Shown here: positions 45,341-59,235 of the stretch, piece after piece | How positions within the stretch are numbered: the stretch's first letter is position 1 | Layout: every line of letters starts with the position of its first letter | Assembly: GCF_027580225.2 (NCBI RefSeq) | Contig: NC_073352.2 | Span: forward strand, 38,193,501-38,257,500 | Length of the DNA stretch: 64,000 nucleotides | Reading direction: 5' to 3' | Source: Misgurnus anguillicaudatus | Lineage: Eukaryota; Chordata; Actinopteri; Cypriniformes; Cobitidae | The notes under the pieces: generated by a model | Databases searched by the model: none | The model's input: only the letters and a program-made list of their open reading frames with translations | Told to the model about the DNA's origin: nothing | Translations under genes and position numbers: made by a program

Positions 45341-46839
45341 ACCTGTTCGCCCTACCGTCCCCCGCGAAGGGGGAACCCGCCGGGTCCGCGGCCGGGAGGG
45401 TGCGCCTCGGTCGGCCTGGGGGACCGGAGATACTTCCGGTCGAAAATCCGATTTTCGTTACAGCGCCGCTCCGGCGCCTCGGGCCCGGGTCCTTCGACCT
45501 TCGGGTCGGTCGGTCCGCCGGAGGGGCCCTTTCGAACGAGCCCACCCGCGAGTATCTGGCCCCTTCCGCAGCGGAGATACGGGGTGCCGTCTCCGGATTT
45601 TCCCACGGCCGCTGCTCGGGCGCCTTAAGTCCCAGGACGTCGCCCTCGGGGTCGGTCGCTCTACCCGAGGGGACCTTTCGAACGAGCCCGCCCTCGATTC
45701 TCCGACCCTTTCCGCGGCCGAGATACGGCGGTTCGAAAAAAAAAAAAAACGCTCGTCCGGAGTTTGCTCGCCCGTAGCGTCCGCTGCGTTCGTCCGCCGG
45801 AGGTTTGACCGGTCTCGTTCGAAAGGTCTTTCCCGGGGCTTTCCGGCGACGCCAGCCCCGAGTCCGTGCGATCCCGTGGACCGGAGATACTTCCGGTCGA
45901 ATATCCGAATTTCGTTACCGCGCCGCTCCGGCGCCTCGGGCCCGGGGCCTTCGACCTTCGGGTCGATTGGTCCGCCGGATGGGCCCTTTCGAACGAGCCC
46001 ACCCACGAGTATCTGGCCCTTTCCGCGGCGGAGATACGGGGGGCCTTCTCCGGATTTTCCCACGGCCGCTGCTCGGGCGCCTTAAGTCCGAGGACGTCGC
46101 CCTCGGGGTCGGTCGCTCTACCCGAGGGGACCTTTCGAACGAGCCCGCCCTCGACCCTCCGACCCTTTCCGCGGCCGAGATACGGCGGATCGAAAAAAAA
46201 AACCGCTGGTCCGGAGTTCGCGCGCCCGTAGCGTCCGCTGCGTTCGTCCGCCGGAGGCGCGGCCGGTCTCGTTCGAAAGGTCTTTCCCGGGGCTTTTCGG
46301 CGACGCCGGCCCCGAGTCCGTGCGACCCCGGGGACCGGAGATACTTCCGGTCGAATTTCGGAAAACTTCGAACGGCCGTATCTCGGGCGCCTCGGGCCCG
46401 GGGCCTTCGAACTTCGGGTCGGTCGGTCCGCCGGAGGGGCCCTTTCGAACGAGCCCACCCGCGAGTATCTGGCCCCTTCCGCGGCGGAGATACGGGGGGC
46501 CGTCTCCGGATTTTCCCACTGCCGCTGCTCGGGCGCCTTAAATCCGAGGACGTCGCCCTCGGGGTCGGTCGCTCTACCCGAGGGGACCTTTCGAACGAGC
46601 CCACCCTCGACCCTCCGACCCTTTTCGCGGCCGAGATACGGCGGTTCGAAAAAAAAAAAACGCTCGTCCGGAGTTCGCGCGCCCGTAACGTCCGCTGCGT
46701 TCGTCCGCCGGAGGCGCGGCCGGTCTCGTTCGAAAGGTCTCTGTCGGGTCTCTGTGCGACCCCGGGGGCCGGAGATACGGACTTCCACCGCTGCACCTTT
46801 AAACGGCCGTAGCTCGGGCGCCTTAAGACCGAGACCTTA

Positions 46840-47632
46840 GCCCTTTGGGTCCCTCATCCTCCAGGAGGGGCCCTTTCCAACGACCCCACCCACGTCTCCG
46901 TACCCCTTTCCCCGGCCGAGATACGACCCCGGGAACATCGCCCCGTCAACCCGACCACCGTGCACCCGAGGCCGGCTTTGGACCCCGCGACGGACACCCT
47001 GGAGCTCGTACCCGGCGCACCGTTTGGTCCCTGCCATCCCACTCTTAAGCACTCCCCCACCGGACTAAGCCCCATCCTCACGGCCCTTCTGGAGAACCAA
47101 ACAGTTGGTCAACCCCAAAATTTCTCCAACCGTTGGTCAACCCGAAAGATTTTCCAGCAGTTGGTCAACCTCAATCGACTTAGGTTTTGGAGCGTTCGAG
47201 TTTCCAGCAGTTGGTCAACCTCAATCGACTTAGGTTTTGGAGTGTTCGCGTTTCCAGCAGTTGGTCAACCTCAATCGACTTAGGTTTTGGAGCGTTCGCG
47301 TTTCCAGCAGTTGGTCAACCTCAATCGACTTAGGCTCTGGAGCTTTCGCCTCTCCAGCAGTTGGTCAACCCCAACGACTTAGGCTCTTGAGCTTTTACTT
47401 CTACAGCAGTTGGTCAACCCCATCGACTTAGGTTCTGGGGCGTTCGCTTCTCCTGCCATAGACTTAGGTTCTAGAGCTATCGCCTCTCCGACAGTTGGTC
47501 AACCCCAATCGACTTAGGCTCTGGAGCTTTCACTTCTCCAGCAGTTGGTCAACCCCATCGACTTAGGTTCTGGAGCTTTCGCCTCTCCGACAGTTGGTCA
47601 ACCCCGATCGACTTAGCTATATACCTGATGGC
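46840..47632. repeat. Spacer module S8
   Basis: Copy of S6 at +4658 bp, sharing its private CTCACGGCC variant. Confidence 0.9.
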
Positions 47633-49293
47633 ACCTGTTCGCCCTACCGTCCCCCGCGAAGGGGGAACCCGCCGGGTCCGCGGCCGGGAGGGTGCGCCTC
47701 GGTCAGCCTGGGGGACCGGAGATACTTCCGGTCGAAAATCCGAATTTCGTTACAGCGCCGCTCCGGCGCCTCGGGCCCGGGTCCTTCGACCTTCGGGTCG
47801 GTCGGTCCGCCGGAGGGGCCCTTTCGAACGAGCCCACCCGCGAGTATCTGGCCCTTTCCGCAGCGGAGATACGGGGTGCCGTCTCCGGATTTTCCCACGG
47901 CCGCTGCTCGGGCGCCTTAAGTCCCAGGACGTCGCCCTCGGGGTCGGTCGCTCTACCCGAGGGGACCTTTCGAACGAGCCCGCCCTCGACCCTCCGACCC
48001 TTTCCGCGGCCGAGATACGGCGGTTCGAAAAAAAAAAAAAACGCTCGTCCGGAGTTTGCTCGCCCGTAGCGTCCGCTGCGTTCGTCCGCCGGAGGTTTGA
48101 CCGGTCTCGTTCGAAAGGTCTTTCCCGGGGCTTTCCGGCGACGCCGGCCCCGAGTCCGTGCGATCCCGTGGACCGGAGATACTTCCGGTCGAATATCCGA
48201 ATTTCGTTACCGCGCCGCTCCGGCGCCTCGGGCCCGGGGCCTTCGACCTTCGGGTCGATTGGTCCGCCGGATGGGCCCTTTCGAACGAGCCCACCCACGA
48301 GTATCTGGCCCTTTCCTCGGCGGAGATACGGGGGGCCTTCTCCGGATTTTCCCACGGCCGCTGCTCGGGCGCCTTAAGTCCGAGGACGTCGCCCTCGGGG
48401 TCGGTCGCTCTACCCGAGGGGACCTTTCGAACGAGCACGCCCTCGACCCTCCGACCCTTTCCGCGGCCGAGATACGGCGGATCGAAAAAAAAAAACGCTG
48501 GTCCGGAGTTCGCGCGCCCGTAACGTCCGCTGCGTTCGTCCGCCGGAGGCGCGGCTGGTCTCGTTCGAAAGGTCTTTCCCGGGGCTTTCCGGCGACGCCG
48601 GCCCCGAGTCCGTGCGACCCCGTGGACCGGAGATACTTCCGGTCGAATATCCGAATTTCGTTACCGCGCCGCTCCGGCGCCTCGGGTCCGGGGCCTTCGA
48701 CCTTCGGGTCGATTGGTCCGCCGGAGGGGCCCTTTCGAACGAGCCCACCCGCGAGTATCTGGCCTTTTCCGCGGCGGAGATACGGGGGGCCGTCTCCGGA
48801 TTTTCCCACGGCCGCTGCTCGGGCGCCTTAAGTCCGAGGACGTCGCCCTCGGGGTCGGTCGCTCTACCCGAGGGGACCTTTCGAACGAGCCCGCCCTCGA
48901 CCCTCCGACCCTTTCCGCGGCCGAGATACGGCGGATCGAAAAAAAAAAACGCTCGTCCGGAGTTCGCGCGCCCGTAGCGTCCGCTGCGTTCGTCCGCCGG
49001 AGGCGCGGCCGGTCTCGTTCGAAAGGTCTTTCCCGGGGCTTTCCGGCGACGCCGGCCCCGAGTCCGTGCGACCCCGTGGACCGGAGATACTTCCGGTAGA
49101 ATATCCGAATTTCGTTACCGCGCCGCTCCGGCGCCTCGGGTCCGGGGCCTTCGACCTTCGGGTCGATTGGTCCGCCGGAGGGGCCCTTTCGAACGAGCCC
49201 ACCCGCGAGTATCTGGCCTTTTCCGCGGCGGAGATACGGGGGGCCGTCTCCGGATTTTCCCACGGCCGCTGCTCGGGCGCCTTAAGTCCGAGG

Positions 49294-50000
49294 ACCCCGG
49301 GAACATCGCCCCGTCAACCCGACCACCGTGCACCCGAGGCCGGCTTTGGACCCCGCGACGGACACCCTGGAGCTCGTACCCGGCGCACCGTTTGGTCCCT
49401 GCCATCCCACTCTTAAGCACTCCCCCACCGGACTAAGCCCCATCCTCCCGGCCCTTCTGGAGAACCAAACAGTTGGTCAACCCCAAAATTTCTCCAACCG
49501 TTGGTCAACCCGAAAGATTTTCCAGCAGTTGGTCAACCTCAATCGACTTAGGTTTTGGAGCGTTCGAGTTTCCAGCAGTTGGTCAACCTCAATCGACTTA
49601 GGTTTTGGAGAGTTCGCGTTTCCAGCAGTTGGTCAACCTCAATCGACTTAGGTTTTGGAGCGTTCGCGTTTCCAGCAGTTGGTCAACCTCAATCGACTTA
49701 GGCTCTGGAGCTTTCGCCTCTCCAGCAGTTGGTCAACCCCAACGACTTAGGCTCTTGAGCTTTCACTTCTCCAGCAGTTGGTCAACCCCATCGACTTAGG
49801 TTCTGGGGCGTTCGCTTCTCCTGCCATAGACTTAGGTTCTATAGCTTTCGCCTCTCCGACAGTTGGTCAACCCCAATCGACTTAGGCTCTGGAGCTTTCA
49901 CTTCTCCAGCAGTTGGTCAACCCCATCGACTTAGGTTCTGGAGCTTTCGCCTCTCCGACAGTTGGTCAACCCCGATCGACTTAGCTATATACCTGATGGC
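49294..50000. repeat. Spacer module S9, head-truncated
   Basis: The same truncation junction as S7, 4660 bp further on. Confidence 0.9.
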
Positions 50001-52173
50001 ACCTGTTCGCCCTACCGTCCCCCGCGAAGGGGGAACCCGCCGGGTCCGCGGCCGAGAGGGTGCGCCTCGGTCGGCCTGGGGGACCGGAGATACTTCCGGT
50101 CGAAAATCCGAATTTCGTTACAGCGCCGCTCCGGCGCCTCGGGCCCGGGTCCTTCGACCTTCGGGTCGGTCGGTCCGCCGGAGGGGCCCTTTCGAACGAG
50201 CCCACCCGCGAGTATCTGGCCCTTTCCGCGGCCGAGATACGGGGGGCCGTCACCGGATTTTCCCACGGCCGCTGCTCGGGCGCCTTAAGTCCGAGGACGT
50301 CGCCCTCGGGGTCGGTCGCTCTACCCGAGGGGACCTTTCGATCGAGCCCGCCCTCGACCCTCCGACCCTTTCCGCGGCCGAGATACGGCGGTTCGAAAAA
50401 AAAAAACGCTCGTCCGGAGTTTGCTCGCCCGTAGCGTCCGCTGCGTTCGTCCGCCGGAGGCGTGACCGGTCTCGTTCGAAAGGTCTTTCCCGGGGCTTTC
50501 CGGCGACGCCGGCCCCGAGTCCGTGCGACCCCGTGGACTGGAGATACTTCCGGTCGAATATCCGAATTTCGTTACCGCGCCGCTCCGGCACCTCGGGCCC
50601 GGTGCCTTCGACCTTCGGGTCGACTGGTCCGCCGGATGGGCCCTTTCGAACGAGCCCACCCGCGAGTATCTGGCCCTTTCCGCGGCGGAGATACGGGGGG
50701 CCCTCTCCGGATTTTCCCACGGCCGCTGCTCGGGCGCCTTAAGTCCGAGGACGTCGCCCTCGGGGTCGGTCGCTCTACCCGAGGGGACCTTTCGAACAAG
50801 CCCGCCCTCGACCCTCCGACCCTTTCCGCGGCCGAGATACGGCGGATCGAAAAAAAAAACTGCTGGTCCGGAGTTCGCGCGCCCGTAGCGTCCGCTGCGT
50901 TCGTCCGCCGGAGGCGCGGCCGGTCTCGTTCGAAAGGTCTTTCCCGGGGCTTTTCGGCGACGCCGGCCCCGAGTCCGCGCGACCCCGGGGACCGGAGATA
51001 CTTCCGGTCGAATTTCGGAAAACTTCGAACGGCCGTATCTCGGGCGGCTCGGGCCCGGGGCCTTCGAACTTCGGGTCGGTCGGTCCTCGGGGTCGGTCGC
51101 TCTACCCGAGGGGACCTTTCGAACGAGCCCGCCCTCGACCCTCCGACCCTTTTCGCGGCCGAGATACGGCGGTTCGAAAAAAAAAAAACCGCTCGTCCGG
51201 AGTTCGCGCGCCCGTAGCGTCCGCTGCGTTCGTCCGCCGGAGGCGCGGCTGGTCTCGTTCGAAAGGTCTTTCCCGGGGCTTTCCGGCGACGCCGGGCCCG
51301 AGTCCGTGCGACCCCGTGGACCGGAGATACTTCCGGTCGAATATCCGAATTTCGTTACCGCGCCGCTCCGGCGCCTCGGGTCCGGGGCCTTCGAACTTCG
51401 GGTCGATTGGTCCGCCGGAGGGGCCCTTTCGAACGAGCCCACCCGCGAGTATCTGGCTCTTTCCGCGCCCGAGATACGGGGGGCCGTCACCGGATTTTCC
51501 CACGGCCGCTGCTCGGGCGCCTTAAGTCCGAGGACGTGTCCCTCGGGGTCGGTCGCTCTACCCGAGGGGACCTTTCGAACGAGCCCGCCCTCGACCCTCC
51601 GACCCTTTCCGCGGCCGAGATACGGCGGATCGAAAAAAAAACCCGCTGGTCCGGAGTTCGCGCGCCCGTAGCGTCCGCTGCGTTCGTCCGCCGGAGGCGC
51701 GGCCGGTCTCGTTCGAAAGGTCTTTCCCGGGGCTTTTCTTCGACGCCGGCCCCGAGTCCGTGCGACCCCGGGGACCGGAGATACTTCCGGTCGAATTTCG
51801 GAAAACTTCGAACGGCCGTATCTCGGGCGCCTCGGGCCCGGGGCCTTCGAACTTCGGGTCGGTCGGTCCTCGGGGTCGGTCGCTCTACCCGAGGGGACCT
51901 TTCGAACGAGCCCGCCCTCGACCCTCCGACCCTTTTCGCGGCCGAGATACGGCGGTTCGAAGAAAAAAAAACGCTCGTCCGGAGTTCGCGCGCCCGTAGC
52001 GTCCGCTGCGTTCCTCCGCCGGAGGCGCGGCCGGTCTCGTTGGAAAGGTCCCTGTCGGGGCTTTCCGGGGACGCCAGCCTCGGGTCCGTGCGACCCCGGG
52101 GGCCGGAGATACGGACTTCCACCGCTGCACCTTTAAACGGCCGTAGCTCGGGCGCCTTAAGACCGAGACCTTA

Positions 52174-52966
52174 GCCCTTTGGGTCCCTCATCCTCCAGGA
52201 GGGGCCCTTTCCAACGACCCCACCCCCGTCTCCGTACCCCCTTACCCGGCCGAGATACGACCCCGGGAACATCGCCCCGTCAACCCGACCACCGTGCACC
52301 CGAGGCCGGCTTTGGACCCCGCGACGGACACCCTGGAGCTCGTACCCGGCGCACCGTTCGGTCCCTGCCATCCCACTCTTAAGCACTCCCCCACCGGACT
52401 AAGCCCCATCCTCCCGGCCCTTCTGGAGAACCAAACAGTTGGTCAACCCCAAAATTTCTCCAACCGTTGGTCAACCCGAAAGATTTTCCAGCAGTTGGTC
52501 AACCCCAATCGACTAAGGTTTTGGAGCGTTCGCGTTTCCAGCAGTTGGTCAACCTCAATCGACTTAGGTTTTGGAGCGTTCGAGTTTCCAGCAGTTGGTC
52601 AACCCCAATCGACTAAGGTTTTGGAGCGTTCGCGTTTCCAGCAGTTGGTCAACCTCAATCGACTTAGGCTCTGGAGCTTTCGCCTCTCCAGCAGTTGGTC
52701 AACCCCAACGACTTAGGCTCTTGAGCTTTCACTTCTCCAGCAGTTGGTCAACCCCATCGACTTAGGTTCTGGGGCGTTTGCTTCTCCTGCCATAGACTTA
52801 GGTTCTAGAGCTTTCGCCTCTCCGACAGTTGGTCAACCCCAATCGACTTAGGCTCTGGAGCTTTCACTTCTCCAGCAGTTGGTCAACCCCATCGACTTAG
52901 GTTCTGGAGCTTTCGCCTCTCCGACAGTTGGTCAACCCCGATCGACTTAGCTATATACCTGATGGC
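52174..52966. repeat. Spacer module S10
   Basis: Full module. Its GACTAAGG units resemble S2 and S3 rather than the S5-S9 group. Confidence 0.9.
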
Positions 52967-54938
52967 ACCTGTTCGCCCTACCGTCCCCCGCGAAGGGGGA
53001 ACCCGCCGGGTCCGCGGCCGGGAGGGTGCGCCTCGGTCGGCCCGGGGGACCGGAGATACTTCCGGTCGAAAATCCGAATTTCGTTACAGCGCCGCTCCGG
53101 CGCCTCGGGCCCGGGTCCTTCGACCTTCGGGTCTGTCGGTCCGCCGGAGGGGCCCTTTCGAACGAGCCCACCCGCGAGTATCTGGCCCTTTCCGCAGCGG
53201 AGATACGGGGTGCCGTCTCCAGATTTTCCCACGGCCGCAACTCGGGCGCCTTAAGTCCCAGGACGTCGCCCTCGGGGTCGGTCGCTCTACCCGAGGGGAC
53301 CTATCGAACGAGCCCGCCCTCGACCCTCCGACCCTTTCCGCGGCCGAGATACGGCGGATCGAAAAAAAAAAACGCTGGTCCGGAGTTCGCGCGCGTGTAG
53401 CGTCCGCTGCGTTCGTCCGCCGGAGGCGCGGCCGGTCTCGTTCGAAAGGTCTTTCCCGGGGCTTTCCGGCGACGCCGGCCCCGAGTCCGTGCGACCCCGT
53501 GGACCGGAGATACTTCCGGTCGAATATCCGAATTTTGTTACCGCGCCGCTCCGGCGCCTCGGGTCCGGGGCCTTCGACCTTCGGGTCGGTCAGTCCGCCG
53601 GAGGGGCCCTTTCGAACGAGCCCACCCGCGAGTATCTGGCCCTTTCCGCAGCGGAGATACGGGGTGCCGACTCCGGATTTTCCCACGGCCGCTGCTCGGG
53701 CGCCTTAAGTCCGAGGACGTCGCCCTCGGGGTCGGTCGCTCTACCCGAGGGGACCTTTCGAACGAGCCCACCCTCGACCCTCCGACCCTTTCCGCGGCCG
53801 AGATACGGCGGTTCGAAAAAAAAAACGCTCGTCCGGAGTTTGCTCGCCCGTAGCGTCCGCTGCGTTCGTCCGCCGGAGGCGTGACTGGTCTCGTTCGAAA
53901 GGTCTTTCCCGGGGCTTTCCGGCGACGCCGGCCCCGAGTCCGTGCGACCCCGTGGACCGGAGATACTTCCGGTCGAATATCCGAATTTCGTTACCGCGCC
54001 GCTCCGGCGCCTCGGGTCCGGGGCCTTCGAACTTCGGGTCGATTGGTCCGCCGGAGGGGCCCTTTCGAACGAGCCCACCCGCGAGTATCTGGCCCTTTCC
54101 GCGGCGGAGATACGGGGGGCCGTCACCGGATTTTCCCACGGCCGCTGCTCGGGCGCCTTAAGTCCGAGGACGTCGCCCTCGGGGTCGGTCGCTCTACCCG
54201 AGGGGACCTTTCGAACGAGCCCGCCCTCGACCCTCCGACCCTTTCCGCGGCCGAGATACGGCGGATCGAAAAAAAAAAACGCTGGTCCGGAGTTCGCGCG
54301 CCCGTAGCGTCCGCTGCGTTCGTCCGCTGGAGGCGCGGCCGGTCTCGTTCGAAAGGTCTTTCCCGGGGCTTTTCGGCGACGCCGGCCCCGAGTCCGTGCG
54401 ACCCCGGGGACCGGAGATACTTCCGGTCGAATTTAGGAAAACTTCGAACGGCCGTATCTCGGGCGCCTCGGGCCCGGGGCCTTCGAACTTCGGGTCGGTC
54501 GGTCCGCCGGAGGGGCCCTTTCGAACGAGCCCACCCGGGAGTATCTGGCCCCTTCCGCAGCGGAGATACGGTTGGCCGTCTCCGGACTTTCCCACTGCCG
54601 CTGCTCGGGCGCCTTAAGTCCGAGGACGTCGCCCTCGAGGTCGGTCGCTCTACCCGAGGAGACCTTTCGAACGAGCCCGCCCTCGACCCTCCGACCCTTT
54701 TCGCGGCCGAGATACGGCGGTTCGAAAAAAAAAAAACGCTCGTCCGTAGTTCGCTTGCCCGTAGCGTCCGCTGCGTTCGTCCGCCGGAGGCGCGGCCGGT
54801 CTCGTTCGAAAGGTCTCTCTCGGGGCTTTCCGTGGACGCCAGCCTCGGGTCCGTGCGACCCCGGGGGCCGGAGATACGGACTTCCACCGCTGCACCTTTA
54901 AACGGCCGTAGCTCGGGCGCCTTAAGACCGAGACCTTA

Positions 54939-55731
54939 GCCCTTTGGGTCCCTCATCCTCCAGGAGGGGCCCTTTCCAACGACCCCACCCACGTCTCCGT
55001 ACCCCTTTCCCCGGCCGAGATACGACCCCGGGAACATCGCCCTGTCAACCCGACCACCGTGCACCCGAGGCCGGCTTTGGACCCCGCGACGGACACCCTG
55101 GAGCTCGTACCCGGCGCACCGTTTGGTCCCTGCCATCCCACTCTTAAGCACTCCCCCACCGGACTAAGCCCCATCCTCCCGGCCCTTCTGGAGAACCAAA
55201 CAGTTGGTCAACCCCAAAATTTCTCCAACCGTTGGTCAACCCGAAAGATTTTCCAGCAGTTGGTCAACCTCAATCGACTTAGGTTTTGGAGCGTTCGAGT
55301 TTCCAGCAGTTGGTCAACCTCAATCGACTTAGGTTTTGGAGTGTTCGCGTTTCCAGCAGTTGGTCAACCTCAATCGACTTAGGTTTTGGAGCGTTCGCGT
55401 TTCCAGCAGTTGGTCAACCTCAATCGACTTAGGCTCTGGAGCTTTCGCCTCTCCAGCAGTTGGTCAACCCCAACGACTTAGGCTCTTGAGCTTTTACTTC
55501 TCCAGCAGTTGGTCAACCCCATCGACTTAGGTTCTGGGGCGTTCGCTTCTCCTGCCATAGACTTAGGTTCTAGAGCTATCGCCTCTCCGACAGTTGGTCA
55601 ACCCCAATCGACTTAGGCTCTGGAGCTTTCACTTCTCCAGCAGTTGGTCAACCCCATCGACTTAGGTTCTGGAGCTTTCGCCTCTCCGACAGTTGGTCAA
55701 CCCCGATCGACTTAGCTATATACCTGATGGC
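54939..55731. repeat. Spacer module S11
   Basis: Full module of the S5 type, with CCCTGTCAACC in the head. Confidence 0.9.
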
Positions 55732-57013
55732 ACCTGTTCGCCCTACCGTCCCCCGCGAAGGGGGAACCCGCCGGGTCCGCGGCCGGGAGGGTGCGCCTCG
55801 GTCGGCCTGGGGGACCGGAGATACTTCCGGTCGAAAATCCGAATTTCGTTACAGCGCCGCTCCGGCGCCTCGGGCCCGGGTCCTTCGACCTTCGGGTCGG
55901 TCGGTCCGCCGGAGGGGCCCTTTCGAACGAGCCCACCCGCGAGTATCTGGCCCTTTCCGCAGCGGAGATACGGGGTGCCGTCTCCGGATTTTCCCACGGC
56001 CGCTGCTCGGGCGCCTTAAGTCCCAGGACGTCGCCCTCGGGGTCGGTCGCTCTACCCGAGGGGACCTTTCGAACGAGCCCGCCCTCGACCCTCCGACCCT
56101 TTCCGCGGCCGAGATACGGCGGTTCGAAAAAAAAAAAAACGCTCGTCCGGAGTTTGCTCGCCCGTAGCGTCCGCTGCGTTCGTCCGCCGGAGGCGTGACC
56201 GGTCTCGTTCGAAAGGTCTTTCCGGGGGCTTTCCGGCGACGCCGGCCCCGAGTCCGTGCGATCCCGTGGACCGGAGATACTTCCGGTCGAATATCCGAAT
56301 TTCGTTACCGCGCCGCTCCGGCGCCTCGGGCCCGGGGCTTTCGACCTTCGGGTCGATTGGTCCGCCGGATGGGCCCTTTCGAACGAGCCCACCCACGAGT
56401 ATCTGGCCCTTTCCGCGGCGGAGATACGGGGGGCCTTCTCCGGATTTTCCCACGGCCGCTGCTCGGGCGCCTTAAGTCCGAGGACGTCGCCCTCGGGGTC
56501 GGTCGCTCTACCCGAGGGGACCTTTCGAACGAGCCCGCCCTCGACCCTCCGACCCTTTCCGCGGCCGAGATACGGTGGATCGAAAAAAAAAAAACGCTGG
56601 TCCGGAGTTCGCGCGCCCGTAGCGTCCGCTGCGTTCGTCCGCCGGAGGCGCGGCCGGTCTCGTTCGAAAGGTCTTTCCCGGGGCTTTCCGGCGACGCCGG
56701 CCCCGAGTCCGTGCGATCCCGTGGACCGGAGATACTTCCGGTCGAATCTTTCCCGGGGCTTTCCGGCGACGCCGGCCCCGAGTCCGTGCGATCCCGTGGA
56801 CCGGAGATACTTCCGGTCGAATATCCGAATTTCGTTACCGCGCCGCTCCGGCGCCTCGGGCCCGGGGCCTTCGACCTTCGGGTCGATTGGTCCGCCGGAT
56901 GGGCCCTTTCGAACGAGCCCACCCGCGAGTATCTGTCCTTTTCCGCGGCGGAGATACGGGGGGCCGTCTCCGGATTTTCCCACGGCCGCTGCTCGGGCGC
57001 CTTAAGTCCGAGG

Positions 57014-57720
57014 ACCCCGGGAACATCGCCCCGTCAACCCGACCACCGTGCACCCGAGGCCGGCTTTGGACCCCGCGACGGACACCTTGGAGCTCGTACC
57101 CGGCGCACCGTTTGGTCCCTGCCATCCCACTCTTAAGCACTCCCCCACCGGACTAAGCCCCATCCTCCCGGCCCTTCTGGAGAACCAAACAGTTGGTCAA
57201 CCCCAAAATTTCTCCAACCGTTGGTCAACCCGAAAGATTTTCCAGCAGTTGGTCAACCTCAATCGACTTAGGTTTTGGAGCGTTCGAGTTTCCAGCAGTT
57301 GGTCAACCTCAATCGACTTAGGTTTTGGAGTGTTCGCGTTTCCAGCAGTTGGTCAACCTCAATCGACTTAGGTTTTGGAGCGTTCGCGTTTCCAGCAGTT
57401 GGTCAACCTCAATCGACTTAGGCTCTGGAGCTTTCGCCTCTCCAGCAGTTGGTCAACCCCAACGACTTAGGCTCTTGAGCTTTTACTTCTCCAGCAGTTG
57501 GTCAACCCCATCGACTTAGGTTCTGGGGCGTTCGCTTCTCCTGCCATAGACTTAGGTTCTAGAGCTATCGCCTCTCCGACAGTTGGTCAACCCCAATCGA
57601 CTTAGGCTCTGGAGCTTTCACTTCTCCAGCAGTTGGTCAACCCCATCGACTTAGGTTCTGGAGCTTTCGCCTCTCCGACAGTTGGTCAACCCCGATCGAC
57701 TTAGCTATATACCTGATGGC
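57014..57720. repeat. Spacer module S12, head-truncated
   Basis: The third use of the CCGAGGACCCCGGG truncation junction. Confidence 0.9.
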
Positions 57721-59235
57721 ACCTGTTCGCCCTACCGTCCCCCGCGAAGGGGGAACCCGCCGGGTCCGCGGCCGGGAGGGTGCGCCTCGGTCGGCCTGGG
57801 GGACCGGAGATACTTCCGGTCGAAAATCCGAATTTCGTTACAGCGCCGCTCCGGCGCCTCGGGCCCGGGTCCTTCGACCTTCGGGTCGGTCGGTCCGCCG
57901 GAGGGGCCCTTTCGAACGAGCCCACCCGCGAGTATCTGGCCCTTTCCGCAGCGGAGATACGGGGTGCCGTCTCCGGATTTTCCCACGGCCGCTGCTCGGG
58001 CGCCTTAAGTCCCAGGACGTCGCCCTCGGGGTCGGTCGCTCTACCCGAGGGGACCTTTCGAACGAGCCCGCCCTCGACCCTCCGACCCTTTCCGCGGCCG
58101 AGATACGGCGGATCGAAAAAAAAAAACGCTGGTCCGGAGTTCGCGCGCCCGTAGCGTCCGCTGCGTTCGTCCGCCGGAGGCGCGGCCGGTCTCGTTCGAA
58201 AGGTCTTTCCCGGGGCTTTCCGGCGACTCCGGCCCCGAGTCCGTGCGACCCCGTGGACCGGAGATACTTCCGGTAGAATATCCGAATTTCGTTACCGCGC
58301 CGCTCCGGCGCCTCGGGTCCGGGGCCTTCGAACTTCGGGTCGATTGGTCCGCCGGAGGGGCCCTTTCGAACGAGCCCACCCGCGAGTATCTGGCCCTTTC
58401 CGCGGCGGAGATACGGGGGGCCGTCACCGGATTTTCCCACGGCCGCTGCTCGGGCGCCTTAAGTCCGAGGACGTCGCCCTCGGGGTCGGTCGCTCTACCC
58501 GAGGGGACCTTTCGAACGAGCCCGCCCTCGACCCTCCGACCCTTTCCGCGGCCGAGATACGGCGGATCGAAAAAAAAAACGCTGGTCCGGAGTTCGCGCG
58601 CCCGTAGCGTCCGCTGCGTTCGTCCGCTGGAGGCGCGGCCGGTCTCGTTCGAAAGGTCTTTCCCGGGGCTTTTCGGCGACGCCGGCCCCGAGTCCGTGCG
58701 ACCCCGGGGACCGGAGATACTTCCGGTCGAATATCCGAATTTCGTTACCGCGCCGCTCCGGCCCCTCGGGTCCGGGGCCTTCGACCTTCGGGTCGATTGG
58801 TCCGCCGGAGGGGCCCTTTCGAACGAGCCCACCCGCGAGTATCTGGCCTTTTCCGCGGCGGAGATACGGGGGGCCGTCTCCGGATTTTCCCACGGCCGCT
58901 GCTCGGGCGCCTTAAGTCCGAGGACGTCGCCCTCGGGGTCGGTTGCTCTACCCGAGGAGACCTTTCGAACGAGCCCGCCCACGACCCTCCGACCCTTTTC
59001 GCGGCCGAGATACGGCGGTTCGAAAAAAAAAAACGCTCGTCCGTAGTTCGCGCGCCCGTAGCGTCCGCTGCGTTCGTCCGCCGGAGGCGCGGCCGGTCTC
59101 GTTCGAAAGGTCTCTCTCGGGGCTTTCCGGGGACGCCAGCCTCGGGTCCGTGCGACCCCGGGGGCCGGAGATACGGACTTCCACTGCTGCACCTTTAAAC
59201 GGCCGTAGCTCGGGCGCCTTAAGACCGAGACCTTA

